Shown here piece after piece: positions 35,106 through 43,647 of a DNA stretch of 64,000 nt. The stretch's first letter is position 1. Each line of letters opens with the position of its first letter. The notes under the pieces are model-generated. The model did not search any database. It saw only the letters and a program-made list of their open reading frames with translations, and was not told where the DNA came from. This stretch comes from Spongiactinospora sp. TRM90649 (GTDB lineage Bacteria; Actinomycetota; Actinomycetes; Streptosporangiales; Streptosporangiaceae): the NCBI RefSeq assembly GCF_029382225.1, contig NZ_JARLTC010000002.1:682001-746000 (forward strand). Reading direction: 5' to 3'. The translations under genes were made by a program, and so were the position numbers.

Positions 35106-35996
35106 GTGGAGTTCAGGACGTCGGCCACCATCGAGGTCGGCCGGATGCGGGTGTCGCAGGTCAGTGACGGCGTGCTGGAGGCCCCCCGGCGCTCCTGGTT
35201 CAACCGGGTGCCGCCCGAGGAATGGACCGCCGCGGTCGGCGTGGACGACCCGGACCACCCGTTCCGGGTGAACTTCGGCGCCTTCCTGGTGACCGGCGAC
35301 GGCTCCGTCACGCTGGTGGACAGCGGCTGGGGCCACCGGGCGACCGAGGTGGACGGCCTGGCGGGCGCCGGGGAGATGCTCGACCGGCTCGCCGAGCTGG
35401 GCGTCGAGCCCGGCGACGTGGACCAGGTGATCCAGACGCACCTGCACGCCGACCACTGCGGCTGGCTGATCAAGGACGACGCCGGGACGCTCACCTTCCC
35501 CCGGGCCGACGTGTACGTGCACGAGCGGGAGATCGCGTACTGGACGGGCGAGGAGGTGGCCGAGATCGCGATGAACGGGTCGATGGCGCCCGCCGTACGG
35601 GCCAGGATCCAGGCCGTCTCCGATGCCGGGCTGCTACGGCCGTTCGACGGGGTGCTGCCGCTGTCGGAGTCCCTCATGATCCTGCCCGCGCACGGTCACA
35701 CCCCCGGCCACGTCGCCGTGCTGGTGTCCGACGGCGACGCGGCGGCCGTCATCGTCGGCGACCTGGCGCACCACCCCACGCACGTGGACCACCCCGGCTG
35801 GCTGCCGATGATCGACCACGACCCGCCCCGGTCCGTGGACAGCCGCCGCAAGATCGCCGACCTGGCGGCCGAACGGAAGGCGGTCATCCTGGCCCCGCAC
35901 TTCCCGATCCTCACCGTGGTGGGCGTCTCCCACGGCCCGGAGGGCGGCGTACGAACGACCGTACGGCGCGAGCTGGAAACCGACCATGCATCCTGA
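35106..35996 (+). CDS. MBL-fold metallo-hydrolase
   Basis: 296 aa, GTG with AGGAGGGG close by. The metal motif is TLHADHCGW preceded by VIQT (HxHxDH-like: THLHADHCG), with further ligands in PAHGHTPGHVAV and VIVGDLAHHP. The sequence is like the quorum-quenching lactonase/MBL hydrolase group (long insertion and PMIDHDPPRSVDSRRKI helix). It probably opens a lactone or thioester. The stop overlaps the next gene by 11 bp. Confidence 0.85.
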   Translation: MEFRTSATIEVGRMRVSQVSDGVLEAPRRSWFNRVPPEEWTAAVGVDDPDHPFRVNFGAFLVTGDGSVTLVDSGWGHRATEVDGLAGAGEMLDRLAELGVEPGDVDQVIQTHLHADHCGWLIKDDAGTLTFPRADVYVHEREIAYWTGEEVAEIAMNGSMAPAVRARIQAVSDAGLLRPFDGVLPLSESLMILPAHGHTPGHVAVLVSDGDAAAVIVGDLAHHPTHVDHPGWLPMIDHDPPRSVDSRRKIADLAAERKAVILAPHFPILTVVGVSHGPEGGVRTTVRRELETDHAS

Positions 35997-36540
35997 AAAG
36001 CCCCGGATCGAGCCGATGCCCGTCGAGGAGTACCACCGGCTCGAACGCGACCTCTTCGGCGACGCGGCCCTCGGCGGCACGGCGGGCGTCTCACGCACCT
36101 GGGCCCACAACCCCGGCCTGATGAAGGCGCAACGCCCACTGCAGGAGTACCTGCTCGGCGGGTCCACCCTGCCGCCGAGACACCGCGAACTGGCCATCCT
36201 GCGGGTGACGTGGCTGTGCGGCTCGGAGTACGCCTTCGGCCAGCACACCCTGTTCGGCGCCCGCGCCGGGCTCACCCCTGAGGAGATCGCCCGGGTCCCC
36301 GAGGGCCCGTCCGCCGACGGCTGGACCCCCTTCGAGGCGGCCCTGTTGCGCGCGGCGGACGAACTCCACGCCGACGCGTGCGTATCCGGCCCCACTTGGG
36401 AAGTGCTGGCCGAAACCTACGACGCCGCCACCCTCATCGACCTGATCGCCGTCATCGGCCGCTACTGGACGGTGGCCGCCACCCTCAACTCCATCGGCCT
36501 CCCCCTGGACCCCGACCGCCCCGGCTTCCCACCCGCCTGA
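35986..36540 (+). CDS. carboxymuconolactone decarboxylase family protein
   Basis: 184 aa. The CMD core is LPPRHRELAILRVTWLCGSEYAFGQHTLFGARAGLTPEEIARV, which is the common LCxSEYEWxQH pattern of AhpD-like proteins of this size, with a single Cys rather than CxxC. Coded 11 bp into the end of the MBL gene, and last gene of the catabolic plus-strand run. Function in detail unknown. Confidence 0.8.
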   Translation: MHPEKPRIEPMPVEEYHRLERDLFGDAALGGTAGVSRTWAHNPGLMKAQRPLQEYLLGGSTLPPRHRELAILRVTWLCGSEYAFGQHTLFGARAGLTPEEIARVPEGPSADGWTPFEAALLRAADELHADACVSGPTWEVLAETYDAATLIDLIAVIGRYWTVAATLNSIGLPLDPDRPGFPPA

Positions 36541-36612
36541 ACCCCGGTGTCCCCACCTCCGTACCGACACAACGGCATCCGAGAAGCCACCCCTGCTGCC
36601 GGTCCGGCGTCA

Positions 36613-36634
36613 GCGGCGGGGCCTTACCCGCCGC
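36613..36634. terminator. hairpin between convergent CMD and HxlR genes
   Basis: GCGGCGGG (36613-36620) pairs with CCCGCCGC (36627-36634) around GCCTTA; the loop contains the stop codon of the minus-strand HxlR gene. It lies 70 bp after the CMD stop and can serve both transcripts. Confidence 0.55.
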
Positions 36635-37085
36635 CTGACCCGGCGGAGGCGGCGGCGATGCCTTCTACCGGTGCGACGGGGGCGGGGGCTTCGGTGGGAC
36701 CCCGCCTGCCCCGGGACCACGCGGCGGCGGCGTCGTGTGAGACCCGCTCCGCCCCGATCCTGGCGATGCGTTCGCTCCCCCACGCGCCCAGCGAGGCGAG
36801 GGCGGCGTTGAGCGAGACGCCGTGCTCGGTCAGCGAGTACTCGACCTTCGGAGGCACCTCGCGGTAGACCTCGCGATGCACGAGCCCGTCCTCCTCCATC
36901 TCGCGCAACTGCTGGATCAGCATCTTCTCGCTGACGCCCACCAGGCCGCGCCGCAGCTCCGCGAACCGCCGCACCCCGTGGTTCTCCAGTTCCCAGAGGA
37001 TCAGCGACTTCCACTTGCCGGTGACGACGTCCATCCCCGCGTCGATGCCGCAGATATAGGGACCGCGTCGTGCCGATGTCGCCAT
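36624..37085 (-). CDS. HxlR family transcriptional regulator
   Basis: 153 aa; ATG with GGAGG 5 bp upstream (an earlier in-frame TTG is less likely). The HxlR winged helix is clear: MDVVTGKWKSLILWELENHGVRRFAELRRGLVGVSEKMLIQQLREMEEDGLVHREVYREVPPKVEYSLTEHG. The N-terminal Cys (PYICGID) at the family's redox/aldehyde-sensing position is present. The C-terminal 40 residues are low-complexity. It is divergent from an imine reductase gene and probably controls it. Confidence 0.85.
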   Translation of the reverse strand: MATSARRGPYICGIDAGMDVVTGKWKSLILWELENHGVRRFAELRRGLVGVSEKMLIQQLREMEEDGLVHREVYREVPPKVEYSLTEHGVSLNAALASLGAWGSERIARIGAERVSHDAAAAWSRGRRGPTEAPAPVAPVEGIAAASAGSGGG

Positions 37086-37123
37086 CCGTACCTCCAAGGG
37101 GGTGCTTACCTTCAGGTAGGTAC

Positions 37124-37139
37124 CTGACTTAATAGTCAG
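37124..37139. promoter_or_regulatory. palindrome in the HxlR/imine reductase divergent promoter
   Basis: CTGACTTAATAGTCAG: 6-bp perfect arms around TAAT, between the HxlR start (37085, minus) and the reductase start (37179, plus). The region 37105-37160 is AT-rich compared with its surroundings. Likely HxlR operator and promoter area. Confidence 0.5.
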
Positions 37140-37178
37140 TACTAGCCAATAGTAACCGCCACGAGCCAGGATTTCAGC

Positions 37179-38057
37179 ATGACCACCAACGACGAGAACA
37201 CACAGGTGAGCGTGCTCGGACTGGGCGCGATGGGCGCCGCGCTGGCCGCCGCCCTGCTACGGGCCGGGCACCCGACGACGGTGTGGAACCGCTCCCCCGG
37301 TAAGGCGGACGACCTCGTCGCCCAGGGCGCGCGGGCCGCCGCCACGGCGGGCGACGCCGTCCGGGCCGCGCCCGTGGTGATCGCGTGCCTGCTGGACCAC
37401 GCGTCGGTGCACGAGGTGCTCGACCCGCTCACCGCCGACCTGGCCGGACGCACCCTGATCAACGTCACCACGACCACGCCCGCCGAGGCCAGGGAACTCG
37501 CCGCCTGGGCCGCCGAGGCCGGAATCGCCTACCTGGACGGCGGCATCATGGCCGTCCCCAACATGATCGGCCGCCCCGGCTCGTCGATCCTCTACAGCGG
37601 ATCGGCCGAGGTCTTCGAGCGTCACCGTCCGCTGCTCGACCTGTGGGGCACCAGCACCTACTACGGGGAGGACGCCGGGCTGGCCTCCCTCTACGACCTC
37701 GCCCTGCTCTCCGGCATGTACGTGATGTTCGCCGGATTCATGCACGGCGCGGCCATGGTCGCCCCGGCGGGCGTCTCGGCGCGCGACTTCGCCGCCATGG
37801 CCGCCCCCTGGCTGACCGCCATGACCGGCTCCTTCGCGGGCTTCGCCGAGGTCATCGACGGCGGCGACTATACGGTCCCGGGCCAGCAGAGCCTGGAGTT
37901 CTCCAACCCGGGTTACCTGCTCGCGGCCAGCTCCGAGCAGGGCATCGGCACCGACGCGATCGACATGGTGCAGCGCCTCATCCAGCGCCAGATAGACGCG
38001 GGCCACGGCAAGGAGGGCTTCTCCCGCATCATCGAGAGCATCAAGCACCCGGCCTGA
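37179..38057 (+). CDS. imine reductase/reductive aminase-like NAD(P)-binding protein
   Basis: 292 aa. The N-terminal NADPH domain is VSVLGLGAMGAALAAALLRAGHPTTVWNRSPGKADDL (Arg after beta-2 supports NADPH). The LDGGIMAVPNMIGRPGSSILYSGS stretch and the interdomain helix followed by LYDLALLSGMYVMFAGFMHG are typical of actinomycete imine reductases; Asp173 occupies the proton-donor position of the Asp-type group. The all-helical C-terminal domain builds the swapped dimer. A general beta-hydroxyacid dehydrogenase is less likely because its catalytic Lys is missing. Divergent from the HxlR regulator. Confidence 0.8.
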   Translation: MTTNDENTQVSVLGLGAMGAALAAALLRAGHPTTVWNRSPGKADDLVAQGARAAATAGDAVRAAPVVIACLLDHASVHEVLDPLTADLAGRTLINVTTTTPAEARELAAWAAEAGIAYLDGGIMAVPNMIGRPGSSILYSGSAEVFERHRPLLDLWGTSTYYGEDAGLASLYDLALLSGMYVMFAGFMHGAAMVAPAGVSARDFAAMAAPWLTAMTGSFAGFAEVIDGGDYTVPGQQSLEFSNPGYLLAASSEQGIGTDAIDMVQRLIQRQIDAGHGKEGFSRIIESIKHPA

Positions 38058-38115
38058 AACGCCGTGGTATGAGAAGATCGTTCCCGCGGCTTGAAGTGGT
38101 GGCGGAGGGCGACGG

Positions 38116-38676
38116 ATGTACGCAATACCCCTGGACGACGACGGCGCGGTGCTGCGCCCGCTCGAACCGTGGCGGGCCGAGGAGTTCCTCGCCCACATCG
38201 ACCGGGGACGCGAGTTCATCGGCCGCTACGTCGGATTGCCCGACGCCGTCACCGACCTCGCGTCGAGCCGGGCGTTCCTGCAGAGATACGCCGACAAGGC
38301 GGCGTCCGACACCGGCCGGATCTACGGCATCTGGGTGGACGGCACGCTCGCCGGCGGCGTCCTCTTCCGCACCATGGACATCGAACTCGGCACCGCCGAG
38401 GCGGGCTGCTGGCTGGAGCCGTCGGCGGTGGGCCGGGGCCTGGTGACCCGCGCGATCCGCGTGATCATCGACTGGGCCGTAGAGGAACGCGGCATCCAGC
38501 GCGTCGAATGGCAGGCCGCGGCGGAGAACGCGGCCAGCCTCGCCGTGGCCCGCCGCCTGGGCATGACCAGGGAGGGCGTCCTGCGGGAATGCTTCCCCTA
38601 CCGCGGCAAGCGCCACGACATCGAGGTCTGGTCCGTCCTCGCCCACGAGTGGCGCGCGGGTAAGGCAGCCGGGTAG
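38116..38676 (+). CDS. GNAT family N-acetyltransferase (RimJ/RimL type)
   Basis: 186 aa, ATG with GGAGGG upstream. The layout matches RimJ/RimL: LRPLEPWRAEEFLAHIDRGREFIGRYVG, GIWVDGTLAGGVLFR, CWLEPSAVGRGLVTRAIRVIIDWAVEERGIQRVEWQAAAENAASLAVARRLGMTREGVLRE. The acetyl-CoA loop is GRGLVT. It may acetylate a protein N-terminus, an antibiotic or another amine. No obvious operon partner. Confidence 0.85.
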   Translation: MYAIPLDDDGAVLRPLEPWRAEEFLAHIDRGREFIGRYVGLPDAVTDLASSRAFLQRYADKAASDTGRIYGIWVDGTLAGGVLFRTMDIELGTAEAGCWLEPSAVGRGLVTRAIRVIIDWAVEERGIQRVEWQAAAENAASLAVARRLGMTREGVLRECFPYRGKRHDIEVWSVLAHEWRAGKAAG

Positions 38677-38684
38677 CGCCTTGA

Positions 38685-38890
38685 TCAGCCGGTCATGGGC
38701 AGGTCGAGCCGTTCGGCCCGCAGCTCCGACCTGACCAGTTCCAGCAGCCGTCCGGTCCAGTCGCGCCCGCGACAACCGGCGGTGCCCAGTAGGACGACGC
38801 GGGTTCGCCCTAGAGGATCCGGGCGGTTCCGGTGCCGATCAGGATCTCGGCCAGGCGCGGATGCCGGGCGAACTTGGCGCGCATGCATCG
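38685..38890 (-). pseudogene. decayed NADAR (YbiA-like) gene fragment
   Basis: On the minus strand, one frame reads MRAKFARHPRLAEILIGTGTARIL before a stop, and a shifted frame continues with GTAGCRGRDWTGRLLELVRSELRAER. Together they match the C-terminal third of NADAR-domain proteins (RAKFxxxPxLxxxLLxTG, then GKNxLGxLLMxVRxEL). The upstream part is absent. The frameshift and missing N-terminus make it non-functional. The rest of the 38677-39087 gap contains only a small TGACC-GTC-GGTCA palindrome at 38997-39009 upstream of the next gene. Confidence 0.6.
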
Positions 38891-39087
38891 GCCGCTACGT
38901 CTAACCACCACCGTGACCGCGCACCATCTCTCAGTGGTTCTGACCTGCATGAACACCTTTGACCAAAGCTGACCACATCAGAACGACCCCTACCGTTGAC
39001 CGTCGGTCAGGTGAGGGCTGAAGCTTCGCTGAGCGCGCATCTCGGGGGACGAGGGCGTGCGCCTCACTCTCTACCGGTGGAGCTTTC

Positions 39088-42000
39088 ATGATCAAATATG
39101 GGGTGCTCGTGCGCTCGCGGGCCGGGCTGGCGATCACAGCGCTGGTCTCTTCCCTACTGGCCGCGTCCGGCGGACCTGCCGTAGCGGCCGATGCGTTGTC
39201 CGCGTCCTCTCCGGCGGCCACGGCCACGGCCACCACCTCGCCGTCCGACCCGCCCGCGCGGCGGGTAAGGCTTCCCAGGGCCAAGGACCCGGCACCGTCC
39301 CAGCCGTCGGTGGCGCAGCGCCGGGCCTTACAGCGGGCGAGCCAGGGCGGGCGGACCGTGGAGGTGGTAGAGGAGGCCACGGAGTCCTCCGCCACCTGGG
39401 CTCGCCCCGACGGCACGCTGACCACCGATCTGTACGCCGGCCCGGCACGGATCAACAAGGCAGGGCGGTGGCAGTGGATCGACACCACCCTCACCCAACA
39501 GGGCGCGACTCTGCGTCCACGCATCGGCAAGGCCGATATGGAGATCTCATCCGGCGGCGACGGGCCCCTCATCCGGTTCCGTCACCCGAAGGGCACGTTC
39601 GGGGTGGGATGGCCCACCCCTCTGCCCAAGCCCGCGATCAATGGGGCCACCGCCACCTACCGGAACGCCGCAGGGCCCGGAGCCGACCTGCTGGTCACCG
39701 CGCTGCCCACCGGCTTCACGCATGATGTGCTGCTGCGCGAACGTCCCGCAGGACCGGTAGAGATCCGCCTGCCGCTCCAGCTCTCCGACCTGAAGATCCG
39801 CCCGGCGGCGGCCGGCCGTACCGGCGCGAAGCGACTGGAGCTGACCGACGCCGCAGGGAAGGTCCTCGCCTCCACTTCCCAGCCGATGATGCGGGACAAC
39901 GGCACGGCCCCCGCACTGGCGGCGTCCGATCGTCATGCCGCGGTGGCCACAACGATCGAGCGGGACGAGGGCGGACCGGTCATGGTGCTGCGCCCGGATC
40001 CTGCCTTCCTGGCCGAACCCGCGATACGCTACCCGGTCCGTGTGGCCGCGGCCACACCCCTCGGGGTGACCACCGACGCCTGGGTCAGCCCGCGCTGGCC
40101 CGGCTCCAACGCCGACTCCAACGCCCTCAACGTGGGCAAGTGGGCCAGCGGTGAGATCGCGCGCTCCTACCTGAAGTTCAACCTCGCCCCGGTGAACGAC
40201 GCGATCGTGGACTCGGCCGTGCTCAGCCTGCGGGTCTACCAGCAAAGCGCCTGCACCGGCGAGGTGAGCGGAAACGTGACCAAGAAGGTCCAGGTCCGGC
40301 GGGTGACCGAGCCGTGGGACACCGCCACCCTCGACTACGGTAACGAACCGGCGGCCACCGACCAGGGCGCGCAGCTCAACACCGGCTGCGACCCGATGAC
40401 GCTGCCGGTCACCGCGATCGTCAAGAAATGGCTGACCGGTACCGCCAACCACGGCCTGCAGCTCAAGGTGCCTGATGAGTCGGTGACCGGGAGCGTATAC
40501 GCCACTATGTACTCCCAGGAGATCGACGCGGCCGCCTACCGGCCCAAACTCACGGTCAATCACAACACCAAGCCGGAGGTCCCGACGGTGTCGGTGGACT
40601 CCAGCGCCCTGGTGCTGGGCACTCACGCCGTACTCCCCTCCACCACGGTGAACCTCGCGGTCACCGCGCGCAGTCACGACGGCGGGCCGGTGGACTATGA
40701 GTTCATCGTCAAGGATCCCTGCTGCCCGCAGCCGGGGGTGTCGTACCTCAGGAACATCCCCTCTGGACAGAGCGCCACCCGGGTGATCAACCTCCGCAAC
40801 CCCGACAGCCTGAAGGTCCAGGTACGGGCCTGCCGGGGTACGGTGTGCAGCGGTTACACCCCGGAATACCGCATCACCACTGACGCGCCCCAGGTGCCGA
40901 ACGGCCTGTCCGTCGATCTGACGAACCCCGCCCGTCCCATCCTGCACGGCATCGTGTCCCGCCCGTCGCTCGGGGAACTGCGGGCCAGGTTCTACCTGTA
41001 CGACGCCGGCGGCAACACCGTGGGCACCAGCCCGATGGACGAGGTCACGGCCTCCAGCGGTGAGACCATCGCCCTGGAGGTTCCCGAGGGCCTCGCCCGG
41101 CCCGGCCAGAACTACTCATGGACGATGGACGCCTGCGTGGACAGCCTGTGCACCGCGAAGGCGTCCGCCATCACGTTCACGGTGCCACAGCCCCCCGCGC
41201 CTCGCCCCGAAGGTCGCGAACAGATCGTTCTCTCCGGAGACGACCTCACCATCCGCACCGCCGAGACCGGAGCCCAGGCGTGCGCAGGGGCGGCGTGCCC
41301 GCTGACCGTCACCCAGGACGTGCGGCTCGGCACGCGACTGTCCACACTACGTGTCGATTCCTCCGCGGTGCCCGCTGGATCCATCATCACCTCCGCGATC
41401 CTGAAACTGGGGCAGCCCACCTGCGGCTCCGACCCGTGCCCGGCTCAGGCCGGCGTGTCCACCTGGGAACCGGCCAAGGACCTGCCCCTTGACGCGACCG
41501 GCGCACAGGTCCTGGCGCATCTGGAAGGGGAGGCCAGGCAAACGGCGCCCGCGTCCGCCGGGGAGATCGACATCACGGACTTCCTGCAGCTCTGGCGCGG
41601 CGACGACGGTCACCGCCTCGGGCTGGTACTGCGGGTGACCGACGCGGGAAACAGCACCCTGACCTTCGGCGGCCAGGCCACGCCGATCAGCGCCGTGATC
41701 CGCTATGACCTTCCCACCAGTCCAGGAGCGGTGGAAGGCCTGCAGGCCCGTGCAGGTGACGGGGGAGTCCTGATCACGTGGGCGGAGCCGCAGGAACTCC
41801 ACGCCGACACCAACGACATCCGCTTCGAGTCGGAGGTCCTCGACGGCCAGGGGCAGGCGGTGCGGACCGTGGAGACCACCGAGACGAAGGCGGTCGTCAA
41901 CGGGCTCGGCAACGGCACGGCCTACACCGTGCGGGCACGCGCCGTCACCCCCTTCGGCGCCGGGCCGTGGAGTACAACCGGCCAGCTCACTCCTGCTCCG

Positions 42001-42858
42001 GTCCCCGGCGGGCCGCAGAAGTATCTCGACGCGGTCCAGCAATACGTCACAGGCCGGGAGTCCTTGCTCAGTGGCCGTTACCAGTCCGTGGACGAGGCCG
42101 TATCCGCGAGTTCGCAAAGCGATCTGTTCGCGACCGTGCTGCGCGCGGAGGAGGCGGCGCTGGTCGGCGTGCACACCCTGGAGACACGCGACCAGATCAG
42201 CAGAGAAGTCGCTCCGATCACGCTGAAGAACACGCTGGTCACGGCGACCCCTGGCGGAGGTGCCGTCGTCCAGGCCACCATCGAGGGGTCGGTCACCTTC
42301 ATCAAGAACAAAGGGCGCCCGGACGAGGTCAGGACGATCGAGCCGATCAAGGAAGCCGGTGACTTCGAATTCGCCAAGCAAGGAGCCGTGATCACGCTTA
42401 GCAAGAAGACGCAGGGCAACGACTGCAACATCTTGTGCGAATTCCTGGGCGGCCGCACCAAATCCGCCGAGCCGCCCCCGCCCGGCCTCGGCCGCAGCGG
42501 CGAGCGTGCCTTCTACGCCTCCGCAGGAGGCGGGTTCACCAAGGGGCGGATCCGCTACAGCAGCGGAGGCAGAGGCGGGTACCTGGAGATCGGCGGGGAG
42601 GTGAAAAGCACCTGGAAGAACTGCGCCAACGCCCGCACGCATTCCATCAGATACACCATCCACGTGACGTCTGAAGAATGGGGTGACGTCGCGGTTCCCG
42701 TCTTCCGTTGGGAGGCGGTGCCCTTCGATTTCCTCATCAAGCCCGTGTGCGGCCTGAACAAGAGCCGTTCCTTCGGCAAGAGCTGGCAGTCATCGACCAG
42801 CTACTGGTGGGACGTTTGGATGGGCGTCCAGGCCAGAAACTGGAGCGGCTGGAAGTAG
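39088..42858 (+). CDS. large secreted DNRLRE/fibronectin-III protein
   Basis: 1256 aa. A Sec signal peptide is visible (basic MIKYGVLVRSR, hydrophobic core, cleavage near AVA-AD at 33-34), followed by a Ser/Thr/Ala/Pro linker. A DNRLRE domain lies at about 326-490 (TDAWVSPRWPGSNADSNALNVG ... YLKFNL ... VTEPWDTATLDYGN ... VTAIVKKWLTG), a second similar one at about 735-870, and a fibronectin type III domain at about 878-965. The last 250 residues are unlike anything I recognise and hold five Cys and many Trp. This N-terminal architecture is common in actinomycete RHS/wall-associated proteins, but no RHS repeats follow. Codon 81 is TTA (39328-39330). A role outside the cell in development or contact is possible. 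Confidence 0.7.
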   Translation: MIKYGVLVRSRAGLAITALVSSLLAASGGPAVAADALSASSPAATATATTSPSDPPARRVRLPRAKDPAPSQPSVAQRRALQRASQGGRTVEVVEEATESSATWARPDGTLTTDLYAGPARINKAGRWQWIDTTLTQQGATLRPRIGKADMEISSGGDGPLIRFRHPKGTFGVGWPTPLPKPAINGATATYRNAAGPGADLLVTALPTGFTHDVLLRERPAGPVEIRLPLQLSDLKIRPAAAGRTGAKRLELTDAAGKVLASTSQPMMRDNGTAPALAASDRHAAVATTIERDEGGPVMVLRPDPAFLAEPAIRYPVRVAAATPLGVTTDAWVSPRWPGSNADSNALNVGKWASGEIARSYLKFNLAPVNDAIVDSAVLSLRVYQQSACTGEVSGNVTKKVQVRRVTEPWDTATLDYGNEPAATDQGAQLNTGCDPMTLPVTAIVKKWLTGTANHGLQLKVPDESVTGSVYATMYSQEIDAAAYRPKLTVNHNTKPEVPTVSVDSSALVLGTHAVLPSTTVNLAVTARSHDGGPVDYEFIVKDPCCPQPGVSYLRNIPSGQSATRVINLRNPDSLKVQVRACRGTVCSGYTPEYRITTDAPQVPNGLSVDLTNPARPILHGIVSRPSLGELRARFYLYDAGGNTVGTSPMDEVTASSGETIALEVPEGLARPGQNYSWTMDACVDSLCTAKASAITFTVPQPPAPRPEGREQIVLSGDDLTIRTAETGAQACAGAACPLTVTQDVRLGTRLSTLRVDSSAVPAGSIITSAILKLGQPTCGSDPCPAQAGVSTWEPAKDLPLDATGAQVLAHLEGEARQTAPASAGEIDITDFLQLWRGDDGHRLGLVLRVTDAGNSTLTFGGQATPISAVIRYDLPTSPGAVEGLQARAGDGGVLITWAEPQELHADTNDIRFESEVLDGQGQAVRTVETTETKAVVNGLGNGTAYTVRARAVTPFGAGPWSTTGQLTPAPVPGGPQKYLDAVQQYVTGRESLLSGRYQSVDEAVSASSQSDLFATVLRAEEAALVGVHTLETRDQISREVAPITLKNTLVTATPGGGAVVQATIEGSVTFIKNKGRPDEVRTIEPIKEAGDFEFAKQGAVITLSKKTQGNDCNILCEFLGGRTKSAEPPPPGLGRSGERAFYASAGGGFTKGRIRYSSGGRGGYLEIGGEVKSTWKNCANARTHSIRYTIHVTSEEWGDVAVPVFRWEAVPFDFLIKPVCGLNKSRSFGKSWQSSTSYWWDVWMGVQARNWSGWK

Positions 42859-42862
42859 CACC

Positions 42863-43340
42863 GCCGCCCCGGCCGCCAACCGCAAGCGTGGGGCCAGCAC
42901 GAGGGAGCCGTGGTCGGCCTTCTGGGCCATGACCTCCAGCACCTGGCGCTCGCGGGCGGTGAGCGGCCCAGCGGATCCGCGTGGCTGGTGCGCGTGAGCA
43001 ACTGACGCACCACCTCCGGGTCGAACGCCGTCCCGCCCGCGCCCACCCGCTCCAGGGCGTCCGGGAAGTCGCCGACCTGGGCCACGCGGTCCTTGAGCAG
43101 GTATCCGACTCCGTCAATGCTCCCGCTCATCAGCTCGGTGGCGTTCTACGACAGCACCAGCACTTTGACCTCCGGCCAGCGCTGCCGGATCTCCAGCGCG
43201 GCGCGCAGGCCCTCGTCGGTGTGGGTGGGCGGCATCCGTACGTCGACCACCACCGCGTCGAGTCTCTCGCCGGTCACCGCCTCGGACTTCCCGTCGGCGC
43301 CTGGGCAAGCTCCGTCACAGTCAACGGCAGCTTTCGCCAT
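42863..43340 (-). pseudogene. decayed LuxR/NarL-type response regulator
   Basis: Reading on the minus strand, the receiver domain is recognisable (ERLDAVVVDVRMPPTHTDEGLRAALEIRQRWPEVKVLVLS), then an in-frame TAG replaces the codon after VLS, after which NATELMSG...GVGYLLKDRVAQVGDFPDALERVGAGGTAFDPEVVRQLL continues. A frameshift follows, and LTARERQVLEVMAQ of the HTH domain appears in another frame; the DNA recognition helix is missing. At least one stop, one frameshift and a deletion make it non-functional. The partner kinase gene is not in the window. The 100 bp between it and the precursor gene are AT-rich and probably hold the lanthipeptide promoter. Confidence 0.8.
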
Positions 43341-43442
43341 TTCTGCTGAATGCCGACAAGTCCATATTTCGCCCGCTATGTATTGATTTTTTTAATCGGC
43401 TGACTAACGCTGATCGGGACGCCTGATCATGGAGGAGTAAGA

Positions 43443-43628
43443 ATGCCTGTCACCCTGGAACGCTCTGAGGAGATCGTCTCCGCGTGGCGCAGCGGAGCCG
43501 ACGTCGAGGGCTGGGACAACCCGGCCGGTCCGCTGTTCATCGGTGACTACGCCGAGTCGGAGATCACGCTGACGGCCCTGGACACCCGGCTGGCGAGCTC
43601 GTGCACCTGCAGCCGCTTCTGCTGCTGA
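43443..43628 (+). CDS. lanA: class II lanthipeptide precursor with mersacidin-type leader
   Basis: 61 aa; GGAGGAG lies 5 bp before the ATG. The leader contains EEIVSAWRSG and NPAGPLF (residues 10-32), which match the EAxIRSWKDP...NPAG motifs of the mersacidin leader. The C-terminus reads TALDTRLASSCTCSRFCC: four Cys at 54, 56, 60 and 61 with Ser/Thr at 42, 44, 48, 52, 53, 55 and 57. No GG or GA cleavage site is obvious, so the length of the core is uncertain (about 10-20 residues). The spacing implies very small, tightly packed rings. The next gene, 19 bp downstream, encodes the modifying enzyme. Confidence 0.85.
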   Translation: MPVTLERSEEIVSAWRSGADVEGWDNPAGPLFIGDYAESEITLTALDTRLASSCTCSRFCC

Positions 43629-43647
43629 TCAAGGAAGGATGATCCGA

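Noticed and set aside
38217..38901. A 16-bp direct repeat (catcggccgctacgtc) at 38217-38232 and 38886-38901
   Set aside because: One copy lies inside the GNAT coding sequence and one exact 16-mer pair is expected by chance in GC-rich DNA of this length; no further homology flanks it.
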